The notes: generated from the letters alone by a model not told the origin. Positions 21,182-29,606 are shown, counted from the stretch's first letter. The stretch: 64,000 bases of DNA from Streptosporangium pseudovulgare (GCF_014648055.1 NZ_BMQJ01000002.1:186001-250000); one strand, 5' to 3'. Made by a program: numbers and translations.

Positions 21182-21753
21182 AACCGCCTGCGCCCGGACG
21201 TCCCGGCGGCCCGCGCGGGCTCGTGGGCCCCGGCCGCCTCGGGGGCGGAGGGGACGTCCGCCATCCGTGCCACGGTGGCCTCCGGGCCCAGCCCGCCGAC
21301 GTCGCCCGACGCGACCGCGGCGAGGGCCCGCAGGACGGCCCCCTCGATCACGAACGGTACGGGTCCCGCCACGTCGAGCACCACCGCCGCGGCCTCCTCG
21401 TGGACCGCGGCCTGGCAGATCAGCGGCGCGGTGGTCTGGATGGGCCGGGCGTCCGGGCGCCAGAGGCGGAGCGACTCGGCCCCGGTGAAGGCCGGCACGG
21501 CCTCCCGCCCGTCCTTGCCGACGAGCTTCGGCAGGGCCATCTCGCTCTCCTTCTCCTGGCGCAGCCCGTGCTCGCCGACCTCGGAGGAGGTCAGCAGGGC
21601 CACCACCGGGACGAGCAGCCGCGCACCGGACAGCGACGCCACCACGGCGCCGGCGTCGGCCGTACCGGACGAGAACGCGGCGAGCGCGGACGCCAGGGCG
21701 GCGTCGGCGGCGCCGTCGTCGTCGGGGACCAGGGGCTGCGGGATGCTCGGCAC
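21154..21753 (-). CDS. SseB-family protein
   Basis: 199 aa with the SseB N-terminal domain: ARLLVPVVALLTS, EMALPKLVGKDGREAVPAFTGAESL and LWRPDARPIQ, followed by AAVVLDVAGPVPFVIEGAVLRAL. The family name comes from a Salmonella secretion factor, but actinomycete members have no known secretion role. The C-terminus is Pro/Arg-rich. A GTG start 8 nt after a TAGGCT box indicates a leaderless message. Its 3' end is duplicated downstream. Confidence 0.85.
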   Translation of the reverse strand: MPSIPQPLVPDDDGAADAALASALAAFSSGTADAGAVVASLSGARLLVPVVALLTSSEVGEHGLRQEKESEMALPKLVGKDGREAVPAFTGAESLRLWRPDARPIQTTAPLICQAAVHEEAAAVVLDVAGPVPFVIEGAVLRALAAVASGDVGGLGPEATVARMADVPSAPEAAGAHEPARAAGTSGRRRFGLPWRRRA

Positions 21754-21761
21754 GAATCCGG

Positions 21762-21767
21762 AGCCTA
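21762..21767 (-). promoter_or_regulatory. -10 box of leaderless sseB-like gene
   Basis: TAGGCT on the minus strand, 8 nt before the GTG at 21753. The same TAGGCT-8-GTG layout occurs at the thymidine kinase gene. Confidence 0.5.
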
Positions 21768-21924
21768 CCGGCGCCCCCGGCCGGTCCGGACGGGGGGCGG
21801 CGCCGGGCCGGGCGGCGGCCCCGGTCGCCCGCGGCCCCGCGGGACGGGGCGGGCACGATGCGGCCGTGACCGGCTCGCGGACCCGCGGCCCTGGCGGGGC
21901 GGGGATCCGTTCCGCCCGCGGCGG

Positions 21925-22215
21925 TCACAGGCCGCTGTCGCCGTTGACCGCCCCGTGGCTGCTGCTGCCGTTGGCCGCCCCGTCGGCGCTGCCGTCGAGG
22001 ATGTGCACGACGGCGGCCTCGGACAGTGTCCTCCCCACATGGCGGGGCCCGCCGCCGTTGGCGGCCCCGTCGGCGCTGCCGGCGAAGACGTACCCGGCGG
22101 AGACGGCCCCGGCCACCGTGCCGGCCACGGCGGTCTCGATCGACGCCGCGGTGGGCGCGGCGATGACGGAGAGCACCGTCGTCCCGGCCGCGAGAGTGTT
22201 CCTGAGTCCGATCAT
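21925..22215 (-). CDS. Small exported or membrane protein with GSADGAANG repeats
   Basis: 96 aa, not recognised. Residues 1-45 are hydrophobic and Ala/Val/Thr-rich, either a signal peptide plus a membrane-active stretch or two short helices. The polar second half contains GSADGAANG twice and a related HGAVNGDSG; the encoding DNA is repeated as well. GGAGGTGA lies 6 nt before the ATG at 22215, strong support for translation. It is divergent from an XRE regulator, with large inverted repeats in between, so this regulator may control it. Confidence 0.6.
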   Translation of the reverse strand: MIGLRNTLAAGTTVLSVIAAPTAASIETAVAGTVAGAVSAGYVFAGSADGAANGGGPRHVGRTLSEAAVVHILDGSADGAANGSSSHGAVNGDSGL

Positions 22216-22248
22216 CACAGCTCACCTCCGATCGGATCGACCGCGTCG

Positions 22249-22287
22249 CCGGGCGACGCCCGTGAGAGCGGGATCGGCGTCGCCCGG
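22249..22287. promoter_or_regulatory. Inverted repeat upstream of the small repeat protein
   Basis: Perfect 12-bp arms CCGGGCGACGCC and GGCGTCGCCCGG separated by 15 bp. The left arm also pairs with GCGTCGCC at 22243-22250, so three related half sites occur in 45 bp. It could be an operator or a 5' leader hairpin. Confidence 0.5.
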
Positions 22288-22433
22288 ACGGCGACTCCGG
22301 CTCCCGGACCCGGGGGCCGGGGCCCGTCACACGGTTCCCGGTCGCGGCGCGGAGCCTTCGAGACGGCCGCGCCGGGCGGAATCGACCCCTCATGAGTAAA
22401 GCTAGGCGGGACGCCGCCGGGGAGGGTAGGAAC

Positions 22434-22463
22434 ATCGCCCCCAGGCCGGAGGGTGGGGGCGAT
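22434..22463. promoter_or_regulatory. Inverted repeat upstream of the XRE regulator
   Basis: Perfect 10-bp arms ATCGCCCCCA and TGGGGGCGAT with a 10-bp spacer. Its centre is about 125 bp before the regulator start, and it is followed by a related half site. Candidate autoregulatory operator. Confidence 0.5.
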
Positions 22464-22574
22464 GCTCCCAGGAACGTCGCTCCCACCTGCGGGAACAGGT
22501 CGTCCGGCCGGTTGGTTGACGTGAGAGAACCAGTAGGGAGCGCCGGCAGGCGAAAAACCGGATCTGGTGGAGAG

Positions 22575-23453
22575 ATGGGCAGGAAAAACATCCTCGGCGA
22601 GTTCCTGCGGGCTCGCCGCGAGGCTTTGAACCCCGTAGAGGTGGGACTTCTGCACTCCGGTCCCCGCCGCACCCCGGGGCTGCGCCGCGAAGAGGTGGCG
22701 ATGTTCGCCGGGATGAGCACCGACTACTACATCCGCCTGGAACAGGGACGGGAACGCCACCCGTCGGAGCAGGTGATCGGCGCCCTGGTGCGGGCGCTGC
22801 GCCTCGACCCCGACGCCGCCGCCTACCTGCACGAGCTGGCGCACCCCGGACCGAGGCTGGGTGACGGGGACGGCCAGGTACGGCAGGTCAGCCCCGAGGT
22901 GCTGCGGCTGATCGGCAGCTGGCCGTACACCCCGGCGCTGGTGATCGACCGCTGCATGGACGTGCTGGCGGAGAACCGGCTGGCCGCCGCCCTCTTCGCG
23001 GACCGGGAGCACGCCGGCAACCTCATGCGCATGGTCTTCCTGGACTCCGCCACGCGGAGCCTGTACCGGGAGTTCGGCCTGGACTGGGAGGCGGTCGCCC
23101 ACGCCAAGGTGGTCCGCCTGCGCACCGCCGCGGGGTCGGACCTCGACGACCCCAGGCTCGTCGAGCTGGTCGGCGAGCTGTCCCGGAGGAGCCCGGAGTT
23201 CCGCCGGCTGTGGGCGCGCCAGGACGTCTCCCACGTTCCCCGCGCGGTCACCCCGCTGCGCCACCGCGTCGCCGGGGACATGATGCTGAGCTGCGAGGTG
23301 TTCGACATCACCAGCGCCCCGGGTCAGCAGCTCGTCGTCGTCCACGCCGAGCCGTCCAGCCCTTCGGAGCAGGCCCTGATCATGCTCGGCCGCGACGTCA
23401 TGGCGTCCGGCCGCGACACGGCCGGCGCCCTGTTGCCGATGGTCCGCTGCTGA
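22575..23453 (+). CDS. XRE-family regulator with MmyB-like ligand domain
   Basis: 292-aa DNA-binding protein. Residues about 1-75 form the helix-turn-helix (LGEFLRARREALNP, RTPGLRREEVAMFAGMSTDYYIRLEQGRERHPSEQVIGAL). The rest matches the MmyB-type PAS-like domain (LIGSWPYTPALVIDRCMDVLAENRLA, then a C-terminal VFDITSAPGQQLVVVHAEP), which binds fatty-acid-like ligands in the founding member. The ATG at 22575 follows GGTGGAGAG. Candidate targets are itself and the divergent repeat protein. Confidence 0.88.
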   Translation: MGRKNILGEFLRARREALNPVEVGLLHSGPRRTPGLRREEVAMFAGMSTDYYIRLEQGRERHPSEQVIGALVRALRLDPDAAAYLHELAHPGPRLGDGDGQVRQVSPEVLRLIGSWPYTPALVIDRCMDVLAENRLAAALFADREHAGNLMRMVFLDSATRSLYREFGLDWEAVAHAKVVRLRTAAGSDLDDPRLVELVGELSRRSPEFRRLWARQDVSHVPRAVTPLRHRVAGDMMLSCEVFDITSAPGQQLVVVHAEPSSPSEQALIMLGRDVMASGRDTAGALLPMVRC

Positions 23454-23526
23454 GCCCCGGGGGCGGGGCCGCAGGACCGCCGGGGCTGCCGGGCCGGGTC
23501 CCCGGTCCGGGTCCCCGGTCCCGGAG

Positions 23527-24618
23527 TCACCCCAGGTCGGCGATGGCGGCCACCGGACCGCCCCCGCTCGGGCCCTGGTGGACCGCGGCGACCGAGACGA
23601 AGACCGCGGGATCGCCGGTGACGGAGGCCGCGACGCCGCCGACCGCCGCCTTGATCTGGCGGTGCCAGTGGACGTCGGAGTCATCCAGCATGATGTTGCG
23701 GCGTCCCCGTACCCTGCCCGACGGGTCGGCCTCGCACTTCATGAACACGTTGACCAGCCTGCCGCCCAGGTCGGACGGGTGCGGGCGCTCAGGCAGCTCG
23801 ATGCCGCTCGCGCGGATGGCCGCCCAGATGCCGTCGGCGTCCAGGGCGTCCCGCATGACGGAGTGTCCGACGCGGTAGCGGCCGCCGATGCCGCGCACGT
23901 TGCCGACGACCACGATCTGCGCGCGATCCAGTTCGACGCCCGAGGAGCAGGACGCGACGGAGGAGTACAGCGACAGGTCGCGGTGGATCCGGTCGGCGGA
24001 GGGCGTCTCGATCTCGCCGAGCGCGACCGCCACGCCGAGCGCGGTGGTGGAGTTGGAGATGTCCATCGACGCGCCGGTGTCGTCGGTGACCACCTCCTTG
24101 CCGCGCGACCGGGCGTCCTCGATGGTGGCCAGGGTCAGCAGGGGGGTCTTGGTCTGCACGTAGTGGACGTCGGCCGGGTCGTCGATCCCGGCGGTCTTCA
24201 TCGCCTCCCGCACGCCGGCGGCGACCTTCTCGATCATGGCCGGGCGGCCGATGTCCTCGGGGAGGATGACGTCGCTCATCGCGATGCCGACGCTGAGGCG
24301 CGGCTCGTCGCTCGGCTCGGCGTTCGCCGTGGTGGCGAAGACGGTGGCGTGCGGGCTGAGCACGCCGTCGGTGCCACCGGACCACACCAGCGGCACGCTC
24401 TCGGGCGAGGGGTGGCCCTTGGCGGCCAGGACCTCGCGGAAGGCGCGGTCGGCCAGGATGCGGGTGTAGTCGTTCACCCCTCCGTTGCCCTCGGTCTTGC
24501 CGATCACCGCGAGCACCCGGTGCGCCTCGATCACCCCGTCGTCGATGAGCCGGGCCAGTCCGGAGGCGTCGGTGACGCTCTCGATGGCGACCTTCCGCAC
24601 TTCGATGGGTTCCGGCAT
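23527..24618 (-). CDS. Ring-opening amidohydrolase (cyanuric acid hydrolase/barbiturase family)
   Basis: 363 aa, the family's usual length. These enzymes hydrolyse the ring of cyanuric acid or barbiturate using three Ser-Lys pairs, one in each of three homologous domains. The Ser motifs are visible: [33 protein letters not shown] and [20 protein letters not shown]. The ATG at 24618 gives [10 protein letters not shown]; the longer frame upstream is low-complexity Arg/Pro/Thr. No triazine or pyrimidine catabolic gene is adjacent, so the substrate cannot be assigned. Confidence 0.88.
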   Translation of the reverse strand: MPEPIEVRKVAIESVTDASGLARLIDDGVIEAHRVLAVIGKTEGNGGVNDYTRILADRAFREVLAAKGHPSPESVPLVWSGGTDGVLSPHATVFATTANAEPSDEPRLSVGIAMSDVILPEDIGRPAMIEKVAAGVREAMKTAGIDDPADVHYVQTKTPLLTLATIEDARSRGKEVVTDDTGASMDISNSTTALGVAVALGEIETPSADRIHRDLSLYSSVASCSSGVELDRAQIVVVGNVRGIGGRYRVGHSVMRDALDADGIWAAIRASGIELPERPHPSDLGGRLVNVFMKCEADPSGRVRGRRNIMLDDSDVHWHRQIKAAVGGVAASVTGDPAVFVSVAAVHQGPSGGGPVAAIADLG

Positions 24619-25160
24619 CCCTGCCGCCTTTCCGTCGGGTCGTGTCCGTGTCCGTGTCCGTGTCCGTGCTCGGCACCGGTCTCCCGGCGGTCCCGCCCAC
24701 CGCGCTCCGGGGGCGGCGCCCGGACCGGGCACCGTCCCGCCTGCCCGTCCGTCTGTTCGTCTGTTCGTTCGTCCGTCCGGGGCGGGGCGGGGACCCGGTG
24801 GCGAGGGTTCCATGGTGCCCCCGGCGGCCCGGCCGCGGTGCGCGCCACGCGCGGCCGGGCGCGGCGGGGATCGCCCGGCCGGGACCCGCGAGGGTTCGCC
24901 CCGGCCGGACCGGCCGCCCCACACCGCGACGCTAACGGGCCGGTACGGCCCGGCTCATGGGCACTCCTTGCCCAAGGCGGGACCGCTCTTCGACAGAACT
25001 CACCGACACGCACCGACGCTCACCGGAGCCGTCCGGGGTCCGGCCGGGTTCTCCGCCCCAGCCGCCCCTCTCACCCCAAACGCCCATATATCGGGTTAAA
25101 CACCTCATACAAGGGCAAACACGGGTAAGACAGTCACACAGCGGAGGGGAGCCAGGAGCG
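24619..25160. other. Divergent intergenic region, no gene seen
   Basis: About 540 bp between the amidohydrolase and gpgS. It contains the CGTGTC repeat, C/T-rich runs such as GTCTGTTCGTCTG near 24752, and a notably A/T-rich patch at 25085-25140 that probably holds the gpgS promoter. Open frames here are low-complexity and not supported. Confidence 0.5.
24641..24668. repeat. CGTGTC hexamer repeat
   Basis: Four tandem copies of CGTGTC plus a partial fifth, just upstream of the ring-opening amidohydrolase start. It could vary in length between strains and affect its promoter. Confidence 0.85.
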
Positions 25161-25205
25161 ATGACGACACCGGGACCCACCCCCGCGACGGGTGATGTTC
25201 ACTGA
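25161..25205 (+). CDS. Candidate 14-aa leader ORF overlapping the gpgS start
   Basis: ATG at 25161 has a good Shine-Dalgarno (CCAGGAG) and opens MTTPGPTPATGDVH, ending at a TGA inside gpgS. The gpgS start (25192 or 25195) lies within it in another frame and has only a weak ribosome site itself. This suggests that ribosomes terminate on the leader and restart at gpgS. Confidence 0.4.
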   Translation: MTTPGPTPATGDVH

Positions 25206-26178
25206 GGTCGGCCACTGGCTGGAGGCCCGTACGAGCCTGTCGGACGACTGGCCCCCCGAGGCGGTGACGGCGGCCAAGGGAGACCACCGGGTGAGCGTCG
25301 TGCTGCCCGCCCGGAACGAGGAGAGCACCGTCGGGAAGATCGTCGGACGGATCCGGCGTGACCTGCAGGAGCGCCTTCCGCTGGTCGACGAGCTCGTGGT
25401 GGTGGACTCCCACTCGCACGACGCGACCGCCCGGAGGGCCGCGGAGGCAGGCGCCCGCGTCGTCTTCCAGAACGCCCCACTGCCCCGGTACGGCGCCATG
25501 ACCGGCAAGGGCGACGCCCTCTGGAAGGCGCTCGCCGTCACGACCGGCGACGTGGTCGTCTTCGTGGACGCCGACCTGCGCGACTTCTCCTCGCACTTCG
25601 TCACCGGGCTGCTCGGCCCGCTCCTGTCGGACCCCTCGGTGGCCTACGTCAAGGGTTGCTACGACCGGCCGCTCACCGAGGGCGCGGTCTCGCGGCCGCA
25701 CGCGGGCGGGAGGGTGACCGAGCTGGTCGCCCGGCCGCTGATCAACCTGCACTGGCCCGAGCTGGCCGGTTTCCGCCAGCCGCTGGCGGGCGAGTACGCG
25801 GGCCGCCGCGCCACGCTGGAACGGATCCCCTTCGTCACCGGGTACGGCGTCGAGCTGGCCCTGCTCATCGACCTGCTCGGCCTGGTGGGGCTGGACGCCC
25901 TCGCGCAGGTCGATCTCGGCGTGCGGGCCCACTCCCACCAGACGCTCGACGCGCTCGGGCAGATGGCCGCGCACATCATGCTCACCGCCTGGACGCGGCT
26001 GGAACGCCAGGGGCGCGTGCCCGCCTCCGCCGTGCCGTACCACGAGATCCTGCAGTTCCCCACGTCGGGCGACGACCGGCGGCCGCGGGTGAGCGACGTG
26101 AGCGTGCACGAGCGTCCGCCGCTGATCACCGTGCCCGAGTACGTCGAGGGCCTCCACCCGGACCCGGAGCCGGAGTGA
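25195..26178 (+). CDS. gpgS: Glucosyl-3-phosphoglycerate synthase
   Basis: GT81-family glycosyltransferase that makes glucosyl-3-phosphoglycerate from an NDP-glucose and 3-phosphoglycerate, the first step to glucosylglycerate or methylglucose lipopolysaccharide. 327 aa. Visible: SVVLPARNEESTVGKIV, GKGDALWKAL, the metal-binding VDADL, GGRVTELVARPLI, QPLAGEYAGRR and FVTGYGVELALLIDLL. Two adjacent starts exist (GTG 25192, ATG 25195); ATG is chosen. The overlapping leader ORF may couple its translation. The gene end is followed by degenerate copies of its own sequence. Confidence 0.88.
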   Translation: MFTEVGHWLEARTSLSDDWPPEAVTAAKGDHRVSVVLPARNEESTVGKIVGRIRRDLQERLPLVDELVVVDSHSHDATARRAAEAGARVVFQNAPLPRYGAMTGKGDALWKALAVTTGDVVVFVDADLRDFSSHFVTGLLGPLLSDPSVAYVKGCYDRPLTEGAVSRPHAGGRVTELVARPLINLHWPELAGFRQPLAGEYAGRRATLERIPFVTGYGVELALLIDLLGLVGLDALAQVDLGVRAHSHQTLDALGQMAAHIMLTAWTRLERQGRVPASAVPYHEILQFPTSGDDRRPRVSDVSVHERPPLITVPEYVEGLHPDPEPE

Positions 26179-26188
26179 GGGCGGCGCA

Positions 26189-26262
26189 CGGAGCCGGGGC
26201 GGGAAGCGCGTCCGGAGCCGGGGCGGGGGCGGCACCGGACGCGGGGCGGGAAGCGCGCCGGA
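26189..26262. repeat. Degenerate repeats after gpgS
   Basis: CGGAGCCGGGGCGGG occurs at 26189 and 26213, and GGGGCGGGAAGCGCG at about 26196 and 26242. The unit resembles the last codons and stop of gpgS. Confidence 0.6.
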
Positions 26263-26360
26263 CGCCGCCTCCGCCCGTCGGCGGCCCGGTCCTTGTCCGG
26301 CCCGGCATGATTTCGTAATATCTGAGCAACTGTTCAAGTGTTGACGAGACGGGACGCGGA

Positions 26361-27269
26361 ATGGGTCACGGACACGGCCACGGGCACGCGCACGGTGCGG
26401 GCACGGACCGCCGCCTGCTTACGGCGGCGCTGGCACTGCTGGTCGTCTTCATGGCGGTCGAGGTCGTCGTGGGCGTCGTCGCCAACTCCATCGCGCTGAT
26501 CTCCGACGCCGGGCACATGCTCACCGACGCCGCCTCCATCGCGCTCGCCCTGTTCGCGATGCGCCTGGCCGCCCGCCCGGCCAGCGGCGCCTACACCTTC
26601 GGCTGGAAGCGCGCGGAGATCCTGTCGGCGGCGGCCAACGGGCTGACGTTCGTGCTGCTCGTCGCCTACTTCGTCTACGAGGCGGTGCAGCGGCTCATCG
26701 AGCCGCCGAAGGTCGCGGCCCCCCTGGTCGTCGGCACGGCCCTGACCGGGATCGCGGTCAACGCCGTGGCCTCCTGGCTCATCTCCCGGGCCGACCGGAC
26801 CAGCCTCAACGTCGAGGGCGCCTTCCAGCACATCCTCAACGACATGTACGCCTTCATCGCGACGGTGGTGGCGGGCGTCGTCGTCTGGGTCACCGGGTGG
26901 GGCCGGGCCGACGCGGTCGCCGCCCTGGTGGTGGCGGCGCTGATGGCCAAGGCCGCCTACGGCCTGCTGCGCGAGGCCGGCCGCGTGCTGTTCGAGGCCG
27001 CGCCTTCGGGCGCGCCCCCGGCCGAGGTCGGCGCCGCGATCTGCGACCACCCCGACGTCACGGGGGTGGAGGACCTGCACGTGTGGACGGTGACCAGCGG
27101 CTTCCCCGCACTGTCGGCCCACGTGTCGGTACGGCCCGGCGGAGACTGCCACCGGGTCCGGCGCGAGCTCGCCGACCTGCTGCACGAGCGCTTCCAGATC
27201 GAGCACACCACGCTGCAGGTCGACCACGTCCCCGGCACGGCCTGCCGGATCGCCGGGGCCAGGCCGTAA
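26361..27269 (+). CDS. Cation diffusion facilitator (zinc-type, CzcD/ZitB-like)
   Basis: 302-aa membrane antiporter exporting Zn2+ or a related divalent metal in exchange for protons. It starts with a His-rich stretch ([11 protein letters not shown]), has six helices, and carries the paired metal sites SDAGHMLTDAAS (helix 2) and HILNDMYAF (helix 5). The C-terminal cytoplasmic domain (VEDLHVWTVTSGFPALSAHV) is present. The ATG is near an A/T-rich upstream stretch; no metal-sensor gene is adjacent. A TetR gene converges on it but belongs to the next unit. Confidence 0.92.
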   Translation: MGHGHGHGHAHGAGTDRRLLTAALALLVVFMAVEVVVGVVANSIALISDAGHMLTDAASIALALFAMRLAARPASGAYTFGWKRAEILSAAANGLTFVLLVAYFVYEAVQRLIEPPKVAAPLVVGTALTGIAVNAVASWLISRADRTSLNVEGAFQHILNDMYAFIATVVAGVVVWVTGWGRADAVAALVVAALMAKAAYGLLREAGRVLFEAAPSGAPPAEVGAAICDHPDVTGVEDLHVWTVTSGFPALSAHVSVRPGGDCHRVRRELADLLHERFQIEHTTLQVDHVPGTACRIAGARP

Positions 27270-27384
27270 CGGACCGGCAAGCCGGGACCGAGCCGTAGCG
27301 AACCGGGGCAGGCCGCAACGGACCGGTGGGCCGGGACCGGGCGCAGCGAACCGGGGCAGGCCGTAGCGGACCGGCGGGCCGGGG
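27266..27384. repeat. 48-49-bp degenerate tandem repeat at the CDF gene end
   Basis: About 2.4 copies: 27266-27314, 27315-27362 and a partial third to 27384. Each begins AGGCCG(TAA/CAA/TAG); the first includes the CDF stop codon. The array fills the whole gap to the convergent TetR gene. Confidence 0.8.
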
Positions 27385-27945
27385 TCAGGGCGCCAGGCAC
27401 GCCTGGAAGACGGCGGTGAGCCGCCCGACCACGGCCTCCCGGTCCGGCGCCTCCAGTTCGCCCTTGCCGTAGAGCTGGCTCAGCATGCTCACCCCGGTGA
27501 TCATCGCGGTGGCGACGGTCGCCCGGAAGGCCGCGTCGCCGCCGGGCAGGCGCGCGGCCAGCGGCTCCAGGATCGCCGACCTGACCCGGTCGCGGATGAT
27601 CTCGTGGGTCTCGGCGCAGCCCGACGACCTGACGAGCGCCGACATGATCAGGCTGCCCTGGTCCGACCTGAGCCGGTCGGCGACGTACTCCGCCAGGCGG
27701 CGGGGCAGGTCCTCGGACGGGACCTCCAGCACGCCGGGAAAGCGCCCCTGTACGGCCAGCACCTCGGCGAACAGCTCCCGCTTGCTGCCGAAGTAGCGGT
27801 TGATCAGCGCGATGTTGGCATCGGCCTCGGCGGCGATCAGCCGCATCGTCACCTGGTCGTAGCCCAGTTCGGTGAACAGCCGGCGGGCGGCGTCGAGGAT
27901 GCGCCGCCGGGTGCCCTCCCGGTCTCGCTGCCGTGTCTCGTCCAC
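27385..27945 (-). CDS. TetR-family transcriptional regulator
   Basis: 186-aa repressor with the TetR helix-turn-helix at the N-terminus (RRRILDAARRLFTELGYDQVTMRLIAAEADANIALINRYFGSKREL). The C-terminal ligand domain is typical but not informative. GTG at 27945 is chosen because AAGGA lies 7 nt upstream; a longer frame to 28008 would run through the divergent promoter. Divergent from an EmrB/QacA-type efflux gene whose promoter contains a palindrome, so it most likely represses that gene and itself. Confidence 0.9.
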   Translation of the reverse strand: MDETRQRDREGTRRRILDAARRLFTELGYDQVTMRLIAAEADANIALINRYFGSKRELFAEVLAVQGRFPGVLEVPSEDLPRRLAEYVADRLRSDQGSLIMSALVRSSGCAETHEIIRDRVRSAILEPLAARLPGGDAAFRATVATAMITGVSMLSQLYGKGELEAPDREAVVGRLTAVFQACLAP

Positions 27946-27963
27946 CTCAGGGTCCTTCCGGAT

Positions 27964-27992
27964 TTGACCAGTAAACAAGCGTCTACTAACTT
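27964..27992 (+). promoter_or_regulatory. Promoter of the MFS efflux gene
   Basis: TTGACC (27964-27969), 17-bp spacer, TAACTT (27987-27992), a near-consensus housekeeping promoter. The transcript should start around 27999, which rules out an ATG at 27996 as the translation start. Confidence 0.75.
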
Positions 27993-27994
27993 CA

Positions 27995-28009
27995 TATGTA
28001 TCGTACATA
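27995..28009. promoter_or_regulatory. Candidate TetR operator
   Basis: Perfect palindrome TATGTA-TCG-TACATA centred on the predicted transcription start of the efflux gene. Its position suits repression by the divergent TetR protein. Confidence 0.65.
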
Positions 28010-28025
28010 CATTGGGGGCTGCTTC

Positions 28026-29606
28026 ATGCTGACTGGACAAAAGGTCCAGGCCGAGACCGCACCGCATTTCACGCACAAACAGGTGCTGGAGATCCTGGTC
28101 GGGCTGATGCTCGCCATGCTGACGTCGATGATCTCGACCTCCGTGGTGGGAACCGCGCTGCCGACCATCGTCGGCAAGCTCGGCGGTCAGGAGCAGCTCT
28201 CCTGGGTCGCCAGCGCGACCCTGCTGACCATGACGGCCTCCACCCCGCTGTGGGGAAAGCTGTCCGACCTGTACGGGCGCAAGTTCATGTTCCAGGCCGC
28301 CCTGCTGGTCTTCCTGTTCTCCTCGGTGGCCGCGGGCTTCTCCCAGAACATGGGACAGCTCATCGCGGCCCGCGCCGTACAGGGTATCGGCGCCGGCGGC
28401 CTGGCCGCACTGCCGCAGATCATCCTCGGCGACGTGGTGGAGCCCCGCGAGCGGGGCCGCTACTCCGGCTACATCGGCGCCGTCTTCGGCGTCTCCACCG
28501 TGGCCGGGCCGCTGCTCGGCGGCTTCATCGTCGACAACATGTCCTGGCGCTGGACGTTCTGGATCTGCGTGCCGCTGGCCGTGGTGGCGTTCGTCGTCAT
28601 CCAGAAGGTGCTCAAGCTGCCGTTCGTCCGCCGCGACACCAAGGTCGACTGGTGGGGCGCCACCTTCATCACCGGCGGCACCACCGCGCTGATGCTGCTG
28701 CTGTCCCTCGGCGGCAAGGAGTTCGCCTGGAACTCCGGCTGGACCTACGCCCTGGGCGGGCTCAGCGTGGTCATGTTCGTGATCGCCGTCTTCGCCGAGC
28801 GCCGGGCCGCCGACCCGATCCTGCCGCCGCACCTGTTCCGCAACCACACCTTCGTGCTCACCAGCGTCACCTCCCTGCTGGTCGGCGCCGCCATGTTCGG
28901 CGCGCTGATGTTCCTGCCGCAGTACCTGCAGATCGTCAAGGGCATGAGCCCCACCGGCTCGGGCCTGATGACCCTGCCCATGGTGCTCGGCCTGCTGACC
29001 GCCTCGATCTCGACCGGCCGGATCGTCAGCCGGACCGGCAGGTGGAAGATCTTCCCGGTGCTCGGCATGGTGCTGGTCGCGGCCGGCCTGTTCCTTCTCT
29101 CCCGTCTGCACGTGGACAGCTCGCTGGTGGTCGTCGGCCTCGACGTGGCGGTGCTCGGCATCGGCCTGGGCGCCACGATGCAGATCCTGATCCTCGCCGC
29201 GCAGAACTCCGTCGACCGCCGCGACATGGCCTCCACCACCTCGGGCGTGACGTTCTTCCGTTCCCTCGGCGGCGCGGTCGGCGTGGCGGCCTTCGGCGCC
29301 ATCCTGACGAACCGGCTCAGCTCCGAGATCGTCTCCCTCGCACGGGAGGCGCACCTGCGCCTCACCGGCGGCGGCACGCCCAGCCTCGGCGCGCCCGACG
29401 ACATCCGCAAGCTGCCCGCCCCCGTGCTGGACATCGTCCTGGAGGCCTTCACCCGGGCCATGCAGATGGTCTTCCTGGTCGGCGTGCCGATCGCCCTGGT
29501 CGCCGTGGTGACCGCCCTGATGCTGAAGGAGGTGCCGCTGCGCTCGGCCCGGGGCCCCCGCCCCGAGACCGCCGACCCCTCGGCTCCCCCGGTCACGGTC
29601 GACTGA
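28026..29606 (+). CDS. MFS drug efflux transporter, DHA2 (EmrB/QacA) family
   Basis: 526-aa proton-coupled exporter with about 14 hydrophobic helices. Motif A is GKLSDLYGRKFMF after helix 2; motif C-like GAVFGVSTVAGPLLGGFI and the WRWTFWI segment follow, as in QacA and EmrB. ATG at 28026 is chosen since the promoter and operator cover the only upstream ATG. It is divergent from its likely TetR repressor and ends 55 bp before a long hairpin. The substrate is unknown. Confidence 0.92.
   Translation: MLTGQKVQAETAPHFTHKQVLEILVGLMLAMLTSMISTSVVGTALPTIVGKLGGQEQLSWVASATLLTMTASTPLWGKLSDLYGRKFMFQAALLVFLFSSVAAGFSQNMGQLIAARAVQGIGAGGLAALPQIILGDVVEPRERGRYSGYIGAVFGVSTVAGPLLGGFIVDNMSWRWTFWICVPLAVVAFVVIQKVLKLPFVRRDTKVDWWGATFITGGTTALMLLLSLGGKEFAWNSGWTYALGGLSVVMFVIAVFAERRAADPILPPHLFRNHTFVLTSVTSLLVGAAMFGALMFLPQYLQIVKGMSPTGSGLMTLPMVLGLLTASISTGRIVSRTGRWKIFPVLGMVLVAAGLFLLSRLHVDSSLVVVGLDVAVLGIGLGATMQILILAAQNSVDRRDMASTTSGVTFFRSLGGAVGVAAFGAILTNRLSSEIVSLAREAHLRLTGGGTPSLGAPDDIRKLPAPVLDIVLEAFTRAMQMVFLVGVPIALVAVVTALMLKEVPLRSARGPRPETADPSAPPVTVD

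Larger units (their letters stand above)
22216..22574. other. Divergent regulatory region with two inverted repeats
   Basis: 359 bp between the small repeat protein and the XRE regulator. It holds the 12-bp-arm inverted repeat at 22249-22287 and the 10-bp-arm repeat at 22434-22463. A GGAAC-A/G-TCGC-C/T-CCCA element occurs at 22431 and again at about 22471. No gene is supported. Confidence 0.55.
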
